Part shown: positions 8,050 to 17,357 of the stretch, one piece after another
Layout of the letters: each line of letters begins with the position of its first letter
Position numbering within the stretch: the stretch's first letter is position 1
Notes under the pieces: model-generated
The model's database searches: none
Told to the model about the DNA's origin: nothing
The model's input: the letters and a program-made list of their open reading frames with translations, nothing else
Program-made: the position numbers and the translations under genes
DNA from: Lachnospiraceae bacterium
GTDB taxonomy: Bacteria > Bacillota > Clostridia > Lachnospirales > Lachnospiraceae
Length of the DNA: 64,000 bases
Assembly (NCBI GenBank): GCA_017521195.1
Contig: JAFXGP010000132.1
Span: forward strand, 35,360 to 99,359
Direction: 5' to 3'

Positions 8050-10047
8050 ATGTTAACAATCAGAGAACCAATCCGATTGAAAACCGGACGTCCCATCCAG
8101 GGAATCCGACAGGATATGGCAGCCAGAATACAGGCCAATTATGGCTTGATGAATCTGGCAATCCGCAAAGAAGAATTATTGCATATTACCTCACAGCCGG
8201 CTGAAATATATTTTGCAGATAGCGAAAACTTTCAGATACTAACTAATATCAATAATCAGAATCAGCAGGAAGTAAGGCTGGAAGTTATTAATAACTTAAT
8301 GAACCGTATTCTGGTGGCTCAGACAGAGAATTTTACCTATCAGGACACGGTTTATATTAGTAATGTTTTACGGAAATTAGGAATCCGTAATGAAAAGACT
8401 TTTATGAAACAGGTCTTTGAGTTACAGAACGAACATAAAGAAACAAAACAATTATTACAATCCTACGAAAAAAATCAGGAAGTTTTAAAACAGTTAATAA
8501 GAAGTGAAGCAGAACCGAGCAACCCCGAGATAAGAGAACAGCAGACCATCACAGAGCAGGAAAGACGTTATTATATTCATGACGAGATTTTCAAGAGATT
8601 GGAAACAGGGAAAATCTATCAGGATATGCGTCAGTTTTCGAAAACCTATCTTCATGAAAGCTTGGAAATTAATCCGGGTGAAATGCAGATGGCAGAACAA
8701 ACCAGATTAGCACAGAATTTCCTGCTTCAAAACATAAAAAATGAGGTGACCGGTAAAACCACACCATTACAATATGTTCATAATAACCGCTATGAATATT
8801 TACAGGAAATCACAGATGAGATGACTGTAGAAATGGAAGAACAAATCAGCGCGGCTATTTTGTTAAATCTGGCAGAGCAGAGCTATATGCTCCGCCAAAA
8901 TCAGGTAGAAGAAAACAATCATTATTGGTATTCTATTGCAAGATCACTGTTTGAAACTTCAGAAAACACATGGAAAAGATACGAAGCTAATCTGATGGAG
9001 AGAAGACAGTATTCTACACAGATGATTCAGTTGTTGGAAGAGGTAAATCAGGCAAAGCATCAGGAAGGCGATATGATTAGTACCATTGTAGAAGAATACC
9101 ACCAAAATATACAACAGTGGAATGAAAGGAATGAGATACGTCAGAATCTTTTGATGCAGAAAAATGTGTTGGAAGATAAAAGTCAGGAAATAAATATTTC
9201 CGAAGGTTCTTATTATATGACTCAGGATGAACTTGAGTTAACCTTACGAAAAGAAGAAGAGGAAGAGGCTGTGGAAGAAACACAGATAACTGTGGAACAG
9301 CTTCAGAAACAGCTTGAAATATATAATCAAAAGAACTATGAAAATTATCGCAAGATTACGGAGATCGAACGACAGCAAAAGAATATAAAAGACCGGAAAG
9401 TGAATCGAAGAAGGGCACAAATGGATGCTTTGAGGGCACTGGAAGATCCGGGTGAGGTATTGATGGAATACCTGACTTCGGAAAACAAAGATCCGGTTGT
9501 GGAAATGAGGGAAAAGACACAGACACAGATTTATGAACTTTTCTCAGAAGAAACCAAAGAAATTTATCGGCAGTTTCTGGTCCGGAATACATCTGAAAAC
9601 CATGCTTTTCTGGAACATATTATGGCTCGTCCCGAAGAACTTAAAATACCGGAAAGAGAGTTGATTGAAAAAGAGATTAAGCGTCAACAGGAAGAATTAA
9701 CGGTAGTAAATACGGTTGTTCAAAAAGAAGTTCGAAGACAACAGGTAGAATTAGTACACAAAGTAGAAGAACAGTTGTTGGATGAAGAGCTACTGGAAGA
9801 AATACGTCAGCAAAACCAGAAAAGCATCAAAACGGAACAAACGGAAGAAACAACCATTCAAAATAAAGCGGAAGTTCACCAGGTGGTTCAGGATTACATA
9901 AATCGTGTTCAAACTAATCGTGTAGAAGATATCGAAGAAATCGTACAACAGAGTGTAAAACGTCAGTTAAGCAATCTGTCTGAACAGGTTTACGGAAAAT
10001 TAGAGAAAAAATTACAGACCGAACGAAAACGCAGAGGTTATTTTTAA
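8050..10047 (+). CDS. Large Gln/Glu-rich coiled-coil CIS protein (tape-measure candidate)
   Basis: I do not recognise this 665-residue protein. The N-terminal 60 residues (IREPIRLKTGRPIQGIRQDM) look globular. From about residue 110 to the end it is almost entirely charged helix, very rich in E, Q and R, with long heptad-like runs around 130-190, 310-380 and 400-460 and again near 520-660. No membrane segment is seen. It lies between the tube-like gene and the Afp7-like genes, in a locus where no other tape measure is apparent, and elongated helical proteins set tube length in related systems. A tape-measure or scaffold role is therefore possible. A baseplate wedge or cargo adaptor is not excluded. 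Confidence 0.55.
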   Translation: MLTIREPIRLKTGRPIQGIRQDMAARIQANYGLMNLAIRKEELLHITSQPAEIYFADSENFQILTNINNQNQQEVRLEVINNLMNRILVAQTENFTYQDTVYISNVLRKLGIRNEKTFMKQVFELQNEHKETKQLLQSYEKNQEVLKQLIRSEAEPSNPEIREQQTITEQERRYYIHDEIFKRLETGKIYQDMRQFSKTYLHESLEINPGEMQMAEQTRLAQNFLLQNIKNEVTGKTTPLQYVHNNRYEYLQEITDEMTVEMEEQISAAILLNLAEQSYMLRQNQVEENNHYWYSIARSLFETSENTWKRYEANLMERRQYSTQMIQLLEEVNQAKHQEGDMISTIVEEYHQNIQQWNERNEIRQNLLMQKNVLEDKSQEINISEGSYYMTQDELELTLRKEEEEEAVEETQITVEQLQKQLEIYNQKNYENYRKITEIERQQKNIKDRKVNRRRAQMDALRALEDPGEVLMEYLTSENKDPVVEMREKTQTQIYELFSEETKEIYRQFLVRNTSENHAFLEHIMARPEELKIPERELIEKEIKRQQEELTVVNTVVQKEVRRQQVELVHKVEEQLLDEELLEEIRQQNQKSIKTEQTEETTIQNKAEVHQVVQDYINRVQTNRVEDIEEIVQQSVKRQLSNLSEQVYGKLEKKLQTERKRRGYF

Positions 10048-10065
10048 GGGAAGGAGCCGGTGTAA

Positions 10066-10938
10066 GTGGGAATTGAAAATATAGCAAAATCCGCGGGACA
10101 AAGTTTTACCGGTGGAATTGAAAAGGCAATTATTGAAATAGAAAGACATATACCGACAGATATTAATGTGACAGATGTGAAAGCCGGAAAATCCCTTACT
10201 ACAAATTTAAGCCAGATTTCAGATAAATTAAGCCAACAGGCTAATAATGTGGCAAATAGTGCATCATCAGAGGAATCAATCATAAAAAAATGGGTAACTG
10301 CGACGCAGGAATCGATTGCTAAAGGTGCTCCTACGAAAAAACGTTTTGCAGTAAAATTTAATCCCAGTCAGATTACTTTTCAAGGTGTCGGAGGTGGAAA
10401 AGTAGAAAAGAGAGATTATGAGGTAGAACATAAGGACCCGGGAAAGAAAGTAGATATAAGCTATCAGGAAATGCAACCAAGAATTCAGATGAATCTTCAG
10501 CTGATTTTTGATGATTATGAGCGGACACAGGCATTTATGTCGGAAAAGTTTACCGATGCTTCTGCAGCGGCAAGAACTGTAGTTACCGGCATTGCCAATG
10601 CTGTTACAGGAAGAACTTATAGTGTCAGACCTCAAGTGGAAGGTTTTATAGGAGCCTTAATAAATCCCTTTACAAGGAAGATATCTTTTTATTGGGGAAA
10701 AATGAAATATCAGGGAGTCTTAAATTCTGTAAATGCAGAGTATACTATGTTTTCTACCGATGGGAATCCTATTCGGGCTAATGTAAATATAGGGATTTTG
10801 TTAGTAGATGAGACACTGGATTATCAGAGTATGGGACCTTGGCAGTACAGCTATCTGACGGTATTCGGAAAAGATAATCAAACCGAGTTGGGAAGTGCAG
10901 TACAGAATGTAGGGAATCTGTTTAATATAAATTTATAA
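10066..10938 (+). CDS. CIS_tube-domain baseplate protein (Afp7/gp53-like), paralogue 1
   Basis: A 290-residue protein with the CIS_tube N-terminal-domain pattern: 'KRFAVKFNPSQITFQGVGG', 'MQPRIQMNLQLIFDDYE', 'SVRPQVEGFIGALINPFTRK', 'FYWGKMKYQGVLNSVNAEYTMFS', 'GNPIRANVNIGI'. In Afp/PVC-type particles this protein clamps the tube to the baseplate and normally ends with a LysM domain. Here the chain stops about 40 residues after that fold, so no LysM is present. The N-terminal 90 residues form an extra helical region. The start is GTG, with AAGGGAAGGAG upstream. The next gene is a clear paralogue. Confidence 0.8.
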   Translation: MGIENIAKSAGQSFTGGIEKAIIEIERHIPTDINVTDVKAGKSLTTNLSQISDKLSQQANNVANSASSEESIIKKWVTATQESIAKGAPTKKRFAVKFNPSQITFQGVGGGKVEKRDYEVEHKDPGKKVDISYQEMQPRIQMNLQLIFDDYERTQAFMSEKFTDASAAARTVVTGIANAVTGRTYSVRPQVEGFIGALINPFTRKISFYWGKMKYQGVLNSVNAEYTMFSTDGNPIRANVNIGILLVDETLDYQSMGPWQYSYLTVFGKDNQTELGSAVQNVGNLFNINL

Positions 10939-10953
10939 TTTGGAGAAATGTGT

Positions 10954-11769
10954 ATGAATTTTGGCGAGAATATAGCAAGAAGTATCACGGGAAACGTAGA
11001 TAAAGCGATTCTTTGTGTGAAAAAACCGGATTTTTATAAACCTATGAAGAAAGTCATGGAGATTAATAAAGAGACAGGGAAGGAAACCGGTAAAATATTA
11101 GGCCTTAAATTTGATGTTTCTGATTCGCAAGCAACATCCTTACAGTCGCAGTTGATGAATTTATCATCCAAAGCTAAAAAAGAAAAAGCAATCACGAATG
11201 GATATCATATTTTAAAGGTCAAGTATAACCCATCTAAAATACAGATAGATTCCAGAGCGGGAAGTTTTTTGAAGTCGGGGATAGGAGGAGAAGGAACCAA
11301 TACATTGACTCAAATTAATATGCCCGCCCAAACTTTTATGAACTTTGAGATTTTGTTTGATGAAGAAAATCATCAGGATGCTTTCATGTTTGAAAAAGCC
11401 ACAAATTTATCAGCAGGAGCTCTTGTTTCTGATGTTGCCGGAGTGGTAAAAAATATAAAGAATGAAGAAGGATATACAGTACGTCCACAGGTAGAAGCCT
11501 TAATTGGTCTTTTAACCCAATCAGAAACAAGACAGGTGGTATTTTATTGGAGCGATATGGTTTTTGCAGGTGAAGTAGTATCTGTAGATGCCAGATATAC
11601 CATGTTTAATACCATGGGAAATCCCATTAGAGCGGTAGTAAGACTTACAATAAGACAGGCATCACAAGACCCGGCAGATAATAAATATTGGATTGATGCT
11701 TTTGATAATTTAGGAAAAGGCGGAAGCGGTGCTCAGGGAAAAGTAAGTAATCTACTAAATTTAAGATAG
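10954..11769 (+). CDS. CIS_tube-domain baseplate protein (Afp7/gp53-like), paralogue 2
   Basis: A 271-residue paralogue of the preceding protein. The shared pattern includes 'ENIARSITGNVDKAI' at the N-terminus, 'LKVKYNPSKIQIDSRAG', 'QTFMNFEILFDEENHQDAF', 'YTVRPQVEALIGLLTQSETR' and 'FYWSDMVFAGEVVSVDARY'. Like its neighbour it lacks a C-terminal LysM. I prefer ATG 10954 because the GGAG is eight bases upstream; ATG 10948 is only two bases from it. Tandem CIS_tube genes suggest a heteromeric ring, or two stacked rings joining tube, spike and wedge. It lies 15 bases after its paralogue, so local duplication within the operon is likely. Confidence 0.8.
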   Translation: MNFGENIARSITGNVDKAILCVKKPDFYKPMKKVMEINKETGKETGKILGLKFDVSDSQATSLQSQLMNLSSKAKKEKAITNGYHILKVKYNPSKIQIDSRAGSFLKSGIGGEGTNTLTQINMPAQTFMNFEILFDEENHQDAFMFEKATNLSAGALVSDVAGVVKNIKNEEGYTVRPQVEALIGLLTQSETRQVVFYWSDMVFAGEVVSVDARYTMFNTMGNPIRAVVRLTIRQASQDPADNKYWIDAFDNLGKGGSGAQGKVSNLLNLR

Positions 11770-11792
11770 AAAACTATTAGGTTGGTGATAAT

Positions 11793-12944
11793 TTGGCGAC
11801 ACATAAGTATTTAGATTTAAAAAAGAAATATGATAACTTTGAATATCCACTTGTTGTACTTACCATAAACGGAAAAGAGTTCGGAAAAAATAGATCTGAT
11901 TTTCTTGTTTCTGATATTGAGGTGGAACTTACCAGCGGATACGAAGCATCCATTGCTACATTTTGTTTGTATAATACATTTGAACATCATACTTCTGAGT
12001 TTCGGACGGAGGAAGTAAAGGACTATATTTTGCTTGGATCCTCTGTGGAACTTGCCATGGGATACGGAATGCAGGCACAAATGGTGTTTTGTGGTTTTAT
12101 TTCCCGGGTTAATTTTTTCTATGAGTCAGGAGAAATGCCGGGGATTCGTGTAACTGCCATGGATGTAAAAGGTGTTATGATGGCAAATAAATATTCCAGA
12201 CAGCTGACAGCAACCAGTTTCGGGGAAGCTGTGAAGGAAATTTTAAATAAAGGCCCTTATATGGCGATGACAGGTTCCGGACTGATTAAGAATGTGGTGA
12301 TTTCAGACACACCGGATAAAACTATGAATACAGCCGCAACCTCTAAAGCATCAGATCGGACCATTGAGATGGTGGCAGAAAGTGATTATGAATTTGTAGT
12401 GAAAGCAGCCAAAAAGTATAATTATGAATTCTTTTCGGAATGTGGGAACGTTTATTTCAGAAAAGCAAAACAGAACGCGGAAACAGTTATGGAAATGGGA
12501 CCGGCAGAGGGAATGAAAAATTTTGATGTGGAGTATGATGTAACAGGACTTGTAGAAACCATTAAAGCTCGCAGTACTGATGTAAGTAAAGCAAAAGTTA
12601 TTGAGGCATCACAAAAATTAAAACATAAAATTTCTATGGGAAATAAGGCAAAAAAATTGATTAAGAATTCCGAAAAAATTTATTTGGATTCTACCATTAC
12701 ATCGAAAGAAGAAGCCCAGTATCGCGTGGAATCTTTGATGGAAGAAATATCATACCGATTTGGAACTTTGGAGTGTGATTGTATCGGAATACCGGAGTTA
12801 ATGCCTGGAAAATTTCTAGTGCTGAAGTCTTTGGGAGAACCCGTAGATAATAAATTTTATCTTGAAAAAGTAGTTCATCGTATGAATGATATGAGAGGCT
12901 TTGAAACAACAATTTATGGTAAGGCCTCCGGTATTGGTGAATAA
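11793..12944 (+). CDS. Spike hub protein, phage late control gpD/VgrG N-terminal-like
   Basis: A 383-residue hub protein of the gpD/VgrG family. Visible features are a first barrel (YPLVVLTINGKEF, 'DIEVELTSGYEASIATFCLYN'), a second barrel with 'FCGFISRVNFFYESG' and 'PGIRVTAMDVKGVM', and the conserved closing region 'SYRFGTLECDCIGIPELMPGKFL' with 'FYLEKVVHRM' near the end. Trimers form the central hub onto which the spike and first tube ring assemble. The start is TTG 11793 (MATHKYLDL) with a weak AGGTTGGTGA SD. The spike part is encoded separately in the next gene, so the VgrG equivalent is split as in phage P2. Confidence 0.85.
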   Translation: MATHKYLDLKKKYDNFEYPLVVLTINGKEFGKNRSDFLVSDIEVELTSGYEASIATFCLYNTFEHHTSEFRTEEVKDYILLGSSVELAMGYGMQAQMVFCGFISRVNFFYESGEMPGIRVTAMDVKGVMMANKYSRQLTATSFGEAVKEILNKGPYMAMTGSGLIKNVVISDTPDKTMNTAATSKASDRTIEMVAESDYEFVVKAAKKYNYEFFSECGNVYFRKAKQNAETVMEMGPAEGMKNFDVEYDVTGLVETIKARSTDVSKAKVIEASQKLKHKISMGNKAKKLIKNSEKIYLDSTITSKEEAQYRVESLMEEISYRFGTLECDCIGIPELMPGKFLVLKSLGEPVDNKFYLEKVVHRMNDMRGFETTIYGKASGIGE

Positions 12945-12987
12945 AGTGTTATAAAAGTAAGTGACCATAAAACAGGAGGTACATCAG

Positions 12988-13800
12988 ATGGGATTGTTTG
13001 ATGTTATAGATCAGATTGCAGAAAATCAGATTATGAAAACAGAAACCGGTGATAACCGTATTTTTGGAGTGATGGTGGGAATCGTAGCTAAGAATTATGA
13101 TCAGGATATGCCGGGAAGAGTCTGCGTTACCGTTCCTGTAAGAGATGCAGAAGCCAATGAACTGAAATGGGCCAGAGTGGCTATGCCGAGTCATGGTAAG
13201 AACTGGGGAATGTATTTCCAACCGGAAAACGGAGATCAGGTACTTTTGGCTTTTGAACAGGGAAACATTGAAAAGCCTTATGTTATAGGGTGTGTACCGA
13301 AGGACTCCAATTCTTTTTTGAATCATGCTTATGACAAAGATAATCAGTATAAAAAAATTATTACCAAAAATGGAAATTCCGTGATTTTTGAGGATAATGC
13401 CCAGGGTGAGGGAACTAAAGATAAGATTACCATTCAGACAGCAGAAAAAACTCATTCCATTTTGATGGATAATGAAAATAGTAAGATTGTTATTAAAGAT
13501 AAAGAGAATAAGAATTTTATAGAAATGAAGACCCAGACCGGAAGCATTAAAATTCAGGCAGAAACTAAGCTGGAAATTAAGGTGGGGGAGAATATTGTAC
13601 TTAAAATGAATGGAAATACAGGGGGAGTAACTTTGGAATGCAGTAAGCTTACCGTGAAAACCAGCGGAAGCACTGATATTGATGCAACCGGTTCTTTAAC
13701 AGCAAAGGGAGCTACCGTAAACTTAGATGCAACTTCTATGTTAAAAGCTACCAGTAGTGGAGCAACCATGATTGGCGGTTCACCTATTAAAATAGGATAA
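12988..13800 (+). CDS. Baseplate spike protein, gpV/VgrG C-terminal-like
   Basis: A 270-residue spike protein. Residues 20-110 contain the OB-fold signature 'IFGVMVGIVAKNYDQDMPGR', 'WARVAMPSHGKNWGMYFQPE', 'GDQVLLAFEQGNIEKPYVIG'. From about residue 125 it consists of short repeating strands (ITIQTAEKTH, 'IVIKDKENKNFIEMKTQTG', 'SIKIQAETKLEIKVGENIV'), the pattern of a triple-stranded beta-helix needle, ending 'ATMIGGSPIKIG'. It should trimerise on the gpD-like hub and receive the PAAR-like tip. ATG 12988 is supported by ACAGGAGG; the in-frame GTG at 12961 has no SD. A spike-borne effector domain is absent. Confidence 0.88.
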   Translation: MGLFDVIDQIAENQIMKTETGDNRIFGVMVGIVAKNYDQDMPGRVCVTVPVRDAEANELKWARVAMPSHGKNWGMYFQPENGDQVLLAFEQGNIEKPYVIGCVPKDSNSFLNHAYDKDNQYKKIITKNGNSVIFEDNAQGEGTKDKITIQTAEKTHSILMDNENSKIVIKDKENKNFIEMKTQTGSIKIQAETKLEIKVGENIVLKMNGNTGGVTLECSKLTVKTSGSTDIDATGSLTAKGATVNLDATSMLKATSSGATMIGGSPIKIG

Positions 13801-13815
13801 AAGAAGGGGAAAAAG

Positions 13816-14256
13816 ATGGCACAGGAATTTTTAGGAAGCGGAATGAAATTTCCGCCACAGATTAATCCGGCAACAGGAAGATTTGAAGTGGCAAAAGGGG
13901 AAACAAGCGTAAAAGAATCCTTATATATTATTCTTATGACACAGAAATCAGAACGCTGGATTCGTCCTGACTTTGGATCTTCCCTGATGAATTATACATT
14001 TATGGACACATCAACTACCATGTTGAACTTGATGGCAAGAGAAATTGCAGGGGATTTGATGAAACAGGAACCAAGATTAGCAGACGTAAATGTAAAAATT
14101 GATGCCAAATCAAAACAGGGATGTCTGATTATTTACATAGATTATTTGATTCGGGAAACAAATGTAAGAGACAATCTGGTATTTCCGTTCTATCTTGATA
14201 CTACATGGGAAGAACCGGAAGAAACAGAGAAAGAAATATATATAGAAGAAGAGTAA
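13816..14256 (+). CDS. Baseplate wedge protein gp25/gpW family
   Basis: A 146-residue protein with the gp25-type core: 'SVKESLYIILMTQKSERWIRPDFGSSL' in two adjacent blocks, then 'MNYTFMD' and the C-terminal 'IYIDYLIRETNVRDNLVFPF'. Gp25 proteins form the sheath-initiating handshake ring at the top of the baseplate, adding the first strand for sheath assembly. Length is normal. SD is AGAAGGGG. It is followed by the two large wedge genes, the usual order. Confidence 0.9.
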   Translation: MAQEFLGSGMKFPPQINPATGRFEVAKGETSVKESLYIILMTQKSERWIRPDFGSSLMNYTFMDTSTTMLNLMAREIAGDLMKQEPRLADVNVKIDAKSKQGCLIIYIDYLIRETNVRDNLVFPFYLDTTWEEPEETEKEIYIEEE

Positions 14257-14294
14257 GTTATTTATAAGACAAACCGGAAAGGGAAGACGCAACA

Positions 14295-17200
14295 ATGAGG
14301 CAGGATAATTTCAAATTAGATTCCAGAAATGTGGAAGATATACATAATCAAATAAAAGATCTTGCGGCAAGCTATGTTCCGGAATGGAACTTTGCCACAT
14401 CCAACCCGGATATCGGTTCTGTACTTGCATTACTATTTGCAAACCAGATGGAAAAAAATGTAAACCGTTTTAATTCTATGTTGGAGAGATATCGTACGGA
14501 ACTTGTGAATCTTATGGAAATTGCGCCACTTCCTGCAAAACCGGCAGAAACTACAATACTTATGAATGTAGCTTCGGAAGCAGAGGAAGGGATACAGATT
14601 CCTAAAGGAAGTAAATTTCTGGCGGATACGGAAGAGAGCAAAATCGTATTTGAAACTACATTTCCGGTGTATCTGACACCATCCCGATTAAAAACCATGT
14701 TTATGACTTCCGGACATAGTGGACGTGTGTTGCCTTTGATGGGAGGATTGCAACCCAAAAGTTATATTGAAACAGAAGGTACTTTATCTGCAGAAGATGA
14801 GGATACCGGAATGAAACCATTTTCCCTGTTTAAGTTTGCGGAAGAAGGAATAGAACGGCAGGCAGTGGTACTATATCATTCCAATGTTTTTGATGTGGAA
14901 AATGAAACCATTTATTGCAGAATAAAAGGGACCCCGGGATTGCTGGACAGAATTGAAAAAGGGGAATTTAGGTTTTTATATTATACGGAAGAAGGAATTA
15001 TTCCGGTAGAAAATTGCAGGGTAATGGGAAAACACATTCTGTTGGTAAAAAAGAATCCCAACAAACCTGTAGTAATTAAGAATCAGTCATATAGTGTTTT
15101 TATATTGGAAGCAAAAGAACCACAAAAAGAAAGTATTTCTATAGATTCCATTAGTTTTTCTTCTGCGGGAAGTGCAAGTTATGCCTGTTATGTGGGAAAT
15201 GGAACCACAGATTATAATGTGGAACGTTTCAGCCTTTTTGGAGATACTCTTTCCTTGTTTGCAGAATGTTATATTGGATTTGACCATTATTTTTCCAAAA
15301 AGGGAGCTAAAATCTCTTTGGATTTTCATGGATCTTTTCAGGAAAGATATGTAGGACTTTCCAGACAGGAAGAGAAAGAAAATTTAAAGGTTATTAAGAG
15401 AAAACCAAGAGCCGCATCGGAAATACAAGTTTCTTATGCTAAGCCGGAGGAAATCTCCATAGAATATTTTAATGGAATTGGTTGGAAACGTCTGGAATGT
15501 GATAAAGAGTATAGTCATATATTTGCGGAAGTTGCGGAAGCAGATTATAAAGTGACGTTCACCTGTCCAAAGGATTGGGAAGCCTCCAGTGTAGGTGCGT
15601 ATAATGGAAGAGCCCTTAGAATACAGTTGCTTCGGGCTGATAACTGTTATTTTCAACCATGTTTCCATCAGGTGCCAATAATTTCGGATTTATTGATATC
15701 TTATTCTTATGAAGATAATTTCATCGTACCGGAAATAGGAAAAGTTTTTTCAGGAACCTCCGTCTATGATATTACGGATAAGATTCTGGAAGGGGAAAAT
15801 TTCACAGCTTTTTCCAAAGGAAATTATACCGATACAGCACTTTATCTTGGATTTGACAGGAAATTTGAAAAAGGACCTATAAGCCTTTGGTGGCAGATTG
15901 AAGGAGTGCAGAGAACAAAAAATTGTAATCTTCGTTTTTATTATTCTACCATTCACGGTTTTAAGGAAATGAAGGTTATTGATTATACGGCCAATTTAAG
16001 CCGTAGTGGTATTATGATGTTTTTGCCTCCGGCAGATATGGCAGTGACCAACATGGAAGGAAGAAATTGTTGTTGGCTGAAAATTACAAATACAGAGGCA
16101 AAAGAATTCCATCAGACAGTAAAGGTAGAGCAGATTTCTACCAACGGTGTTATTGCTTACAACATAGAGACTTTACAAACCCAGGAATTTTATCTTGAGG
16201 GAAATGAAACATCATTAGTATTTCCTTTGCCGGCAGAGGGGATTTTGGATGCAGAAGTCTGGGTAAATGAAAAAAATGAATATACACAGGAAGCCATGGA
16301 ACGAATGGCAGTGGAAATGCCGGAACAAATCCGTATGGAAAGAAACTATCTGGGAGAAATATCAGAGTTCTATGTGAAATGGGAAGAAACCAAGCAGTTC
16401 TATTCTAGCAAGCCGGAAGACAGACATTATATTCTGGACAGAATGAATGGAAAGATTCTTTTTGGAAATGGAATTCAGATCAGAGTACCACAGAATACGG
16501 AAGGCGTTGCCTTTACCGTACAGCTTCGTTGTTGCAGCGGAAGTAAAGGTAATGTGGCAGCGGGAACTATTACGGAAAGCAGCAGTAACTGGCTGTTTGT
16601 ACAGGATATTTATAATCCGAAAGCCGCCTTTGGCGGAAGTGATATGGAAACCATGGAGCGTGTTCTTCAAAGAGGTGCATCCCTGTTAAGTTCCAGGGGA
16701 CGATTAGTAACAGAACAGGATTATGAAAGAGAAATATTACATTTTTCAGATAATATAGATAAAGTTTCCATTATTAATGGTGTGGGAAGAGATGGTGTTT
16801 ACAGCGAACGGATGTTGAATATTGTTTTACTGATGAAGGATTGTATGAAAGGAAGCGAATCTTTTATACGTTTGCAGAAAGAGTTAAAACAACACCTTCT
16901 GGAGCATTGTGAATTATCCATTAATCCAAAAGAACTGCAAATAGAAGAACCTGTTTTTGTAGAATTGAATGTAGATGTCTGGGCTTCTGTATTGAAAATG
17001 GAAGATAGTTTTGAAATCCAGAATCTGATTCAGGATACTTTAAATGATTATTTGAATCCGGTCTCACGGACAGCGGTTGAAGGGTGGAATATTGGTGTTC
17101 TGCCAAGAAAATCCCAGATTTTAATGCGACTTAACAGTTTAAAGATGTCCGCTGCCATACAGCACATGGTAGTGACTGCAAGATATGAAGACAGCACAGG

Positions 17201-17300
17201 GATTCATGAAGTAGATATTGAAGATATCCGCAAATCTCCATATATGGTGGTGGTTGGCGGAATCCATCACGTTTACATTTCTACCTCGGAAGTGAAGTGA
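14295..17300 (+). CDS. Large baseplate assembly protein, baseplate J type (Afp11-like)
   Basis: A 1001-residue wedge protein. The N-terminus (SRNVEDIHNQIKDLAASYVP, 'WNFATSNPDIGSVLALLFANQ', 'ILMNVASEAEEGIQIPKGSKF') matches the opening of putative baseplate assembly proteins in CIS loci. The middle is beta-rich. The last 300 residues hold the J/gp6-like part: 'FGNGIQIRVPQNTEGVAFTV', 'GGSDMETMERVLQRGASLLS', 'RLVTEQDYEREIL', and the terminal ferredoxin-like 'VFVELNVDVWASVLKM'. Together with the next protein it would form the heterodimeric wedge around the hub. The length is large compared with phage J but normal for Afp11-type proteins. Confidence 0.88.
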   Translation: MRQDNFKLDSRNVEDIHNQIKDLAASYVPEWNFATSNPDIGSVLALLFANQMEKNVNRFNSMLERYRTELVNLMEIAPLPAKPAETTILMNVASEAEEGIQIPKGSKFLADTEESKIVFETTFPVYLTPSRLKTMFMTSGHSGRVLPLMGGLQPKSYIETEGTLSAEDEDTGMKPFSLFKFAEEGIERQAVVLYHSNVFDVENETIYCRIKGTPGLLDRIEKGEFRFLYYTEEGIIPVENCRVMGKHILLVKKNPNKPVVIKNQSYSVFILEAKEPQKESISIDSISFSSAGSASYACYVGNGTTDYNVERFSLFGDTLSLFAECYIGFDHYFSKKGAKISLDFHGSFQERYVGLSRQEEKENLKVIKRKPRAASEIQVSYAKPEEISIEYFNGIGWKRLECDKEYSHIFAEVAEADYKVTFTCPKDWEASSVGAYNGRALRIQLLRADNCYFQPCFHQVPIISDLLISYSYEDNFIVPEIGKVFSGTSVYDITDKILEGENFTAFSKGNYTDTALYLGFDRKFEKGPISLWWQIEGVQRTKNCNLRFYYSTIHGFKEMKVIDYTANLSRSGIMMFLPPADMAVTNMEGRNCCWLKITNTEAKEFHQTVKVEQISTNGVIAYNIETLQTQEFYLEGNETSLVFPLPAEGILDAEVWVNEKNEYTQEAMERMAVEMPEQIRMERNYLGEISEFYVKWEETKQFYSSKPEDRHYILDRMNGKILFGNGIQIRVPQNTEGVAFTVQLRCCSGSKGNVAAGTITESSSNWLFVQDIYNPKAAFGGSDMETMERVLQRGASLLSSRGRLVTEQDYEREILHFSDNIDKVSIINGVGRDGVYSERMLNIVLLMKDCMKGSESFIRLQKELKQHLLEHCELSINPKELQIEEPVFVELNVDVWASVLKMEDSFEIQNLIQDTLNDYLNPVSRTAVEGWNIGVLPRKSQILMRLNSLKMSAAIQHMVVTARYEDSTGIHEVDIEDIRKSPYMVVVGGIHHVYISTSEVK

Positions 17301-17357
17301 TGGTAAACAGCAATTTTTGAAGAATTGCGATTAGTATAAAACGAAGGAGACGGCCAT

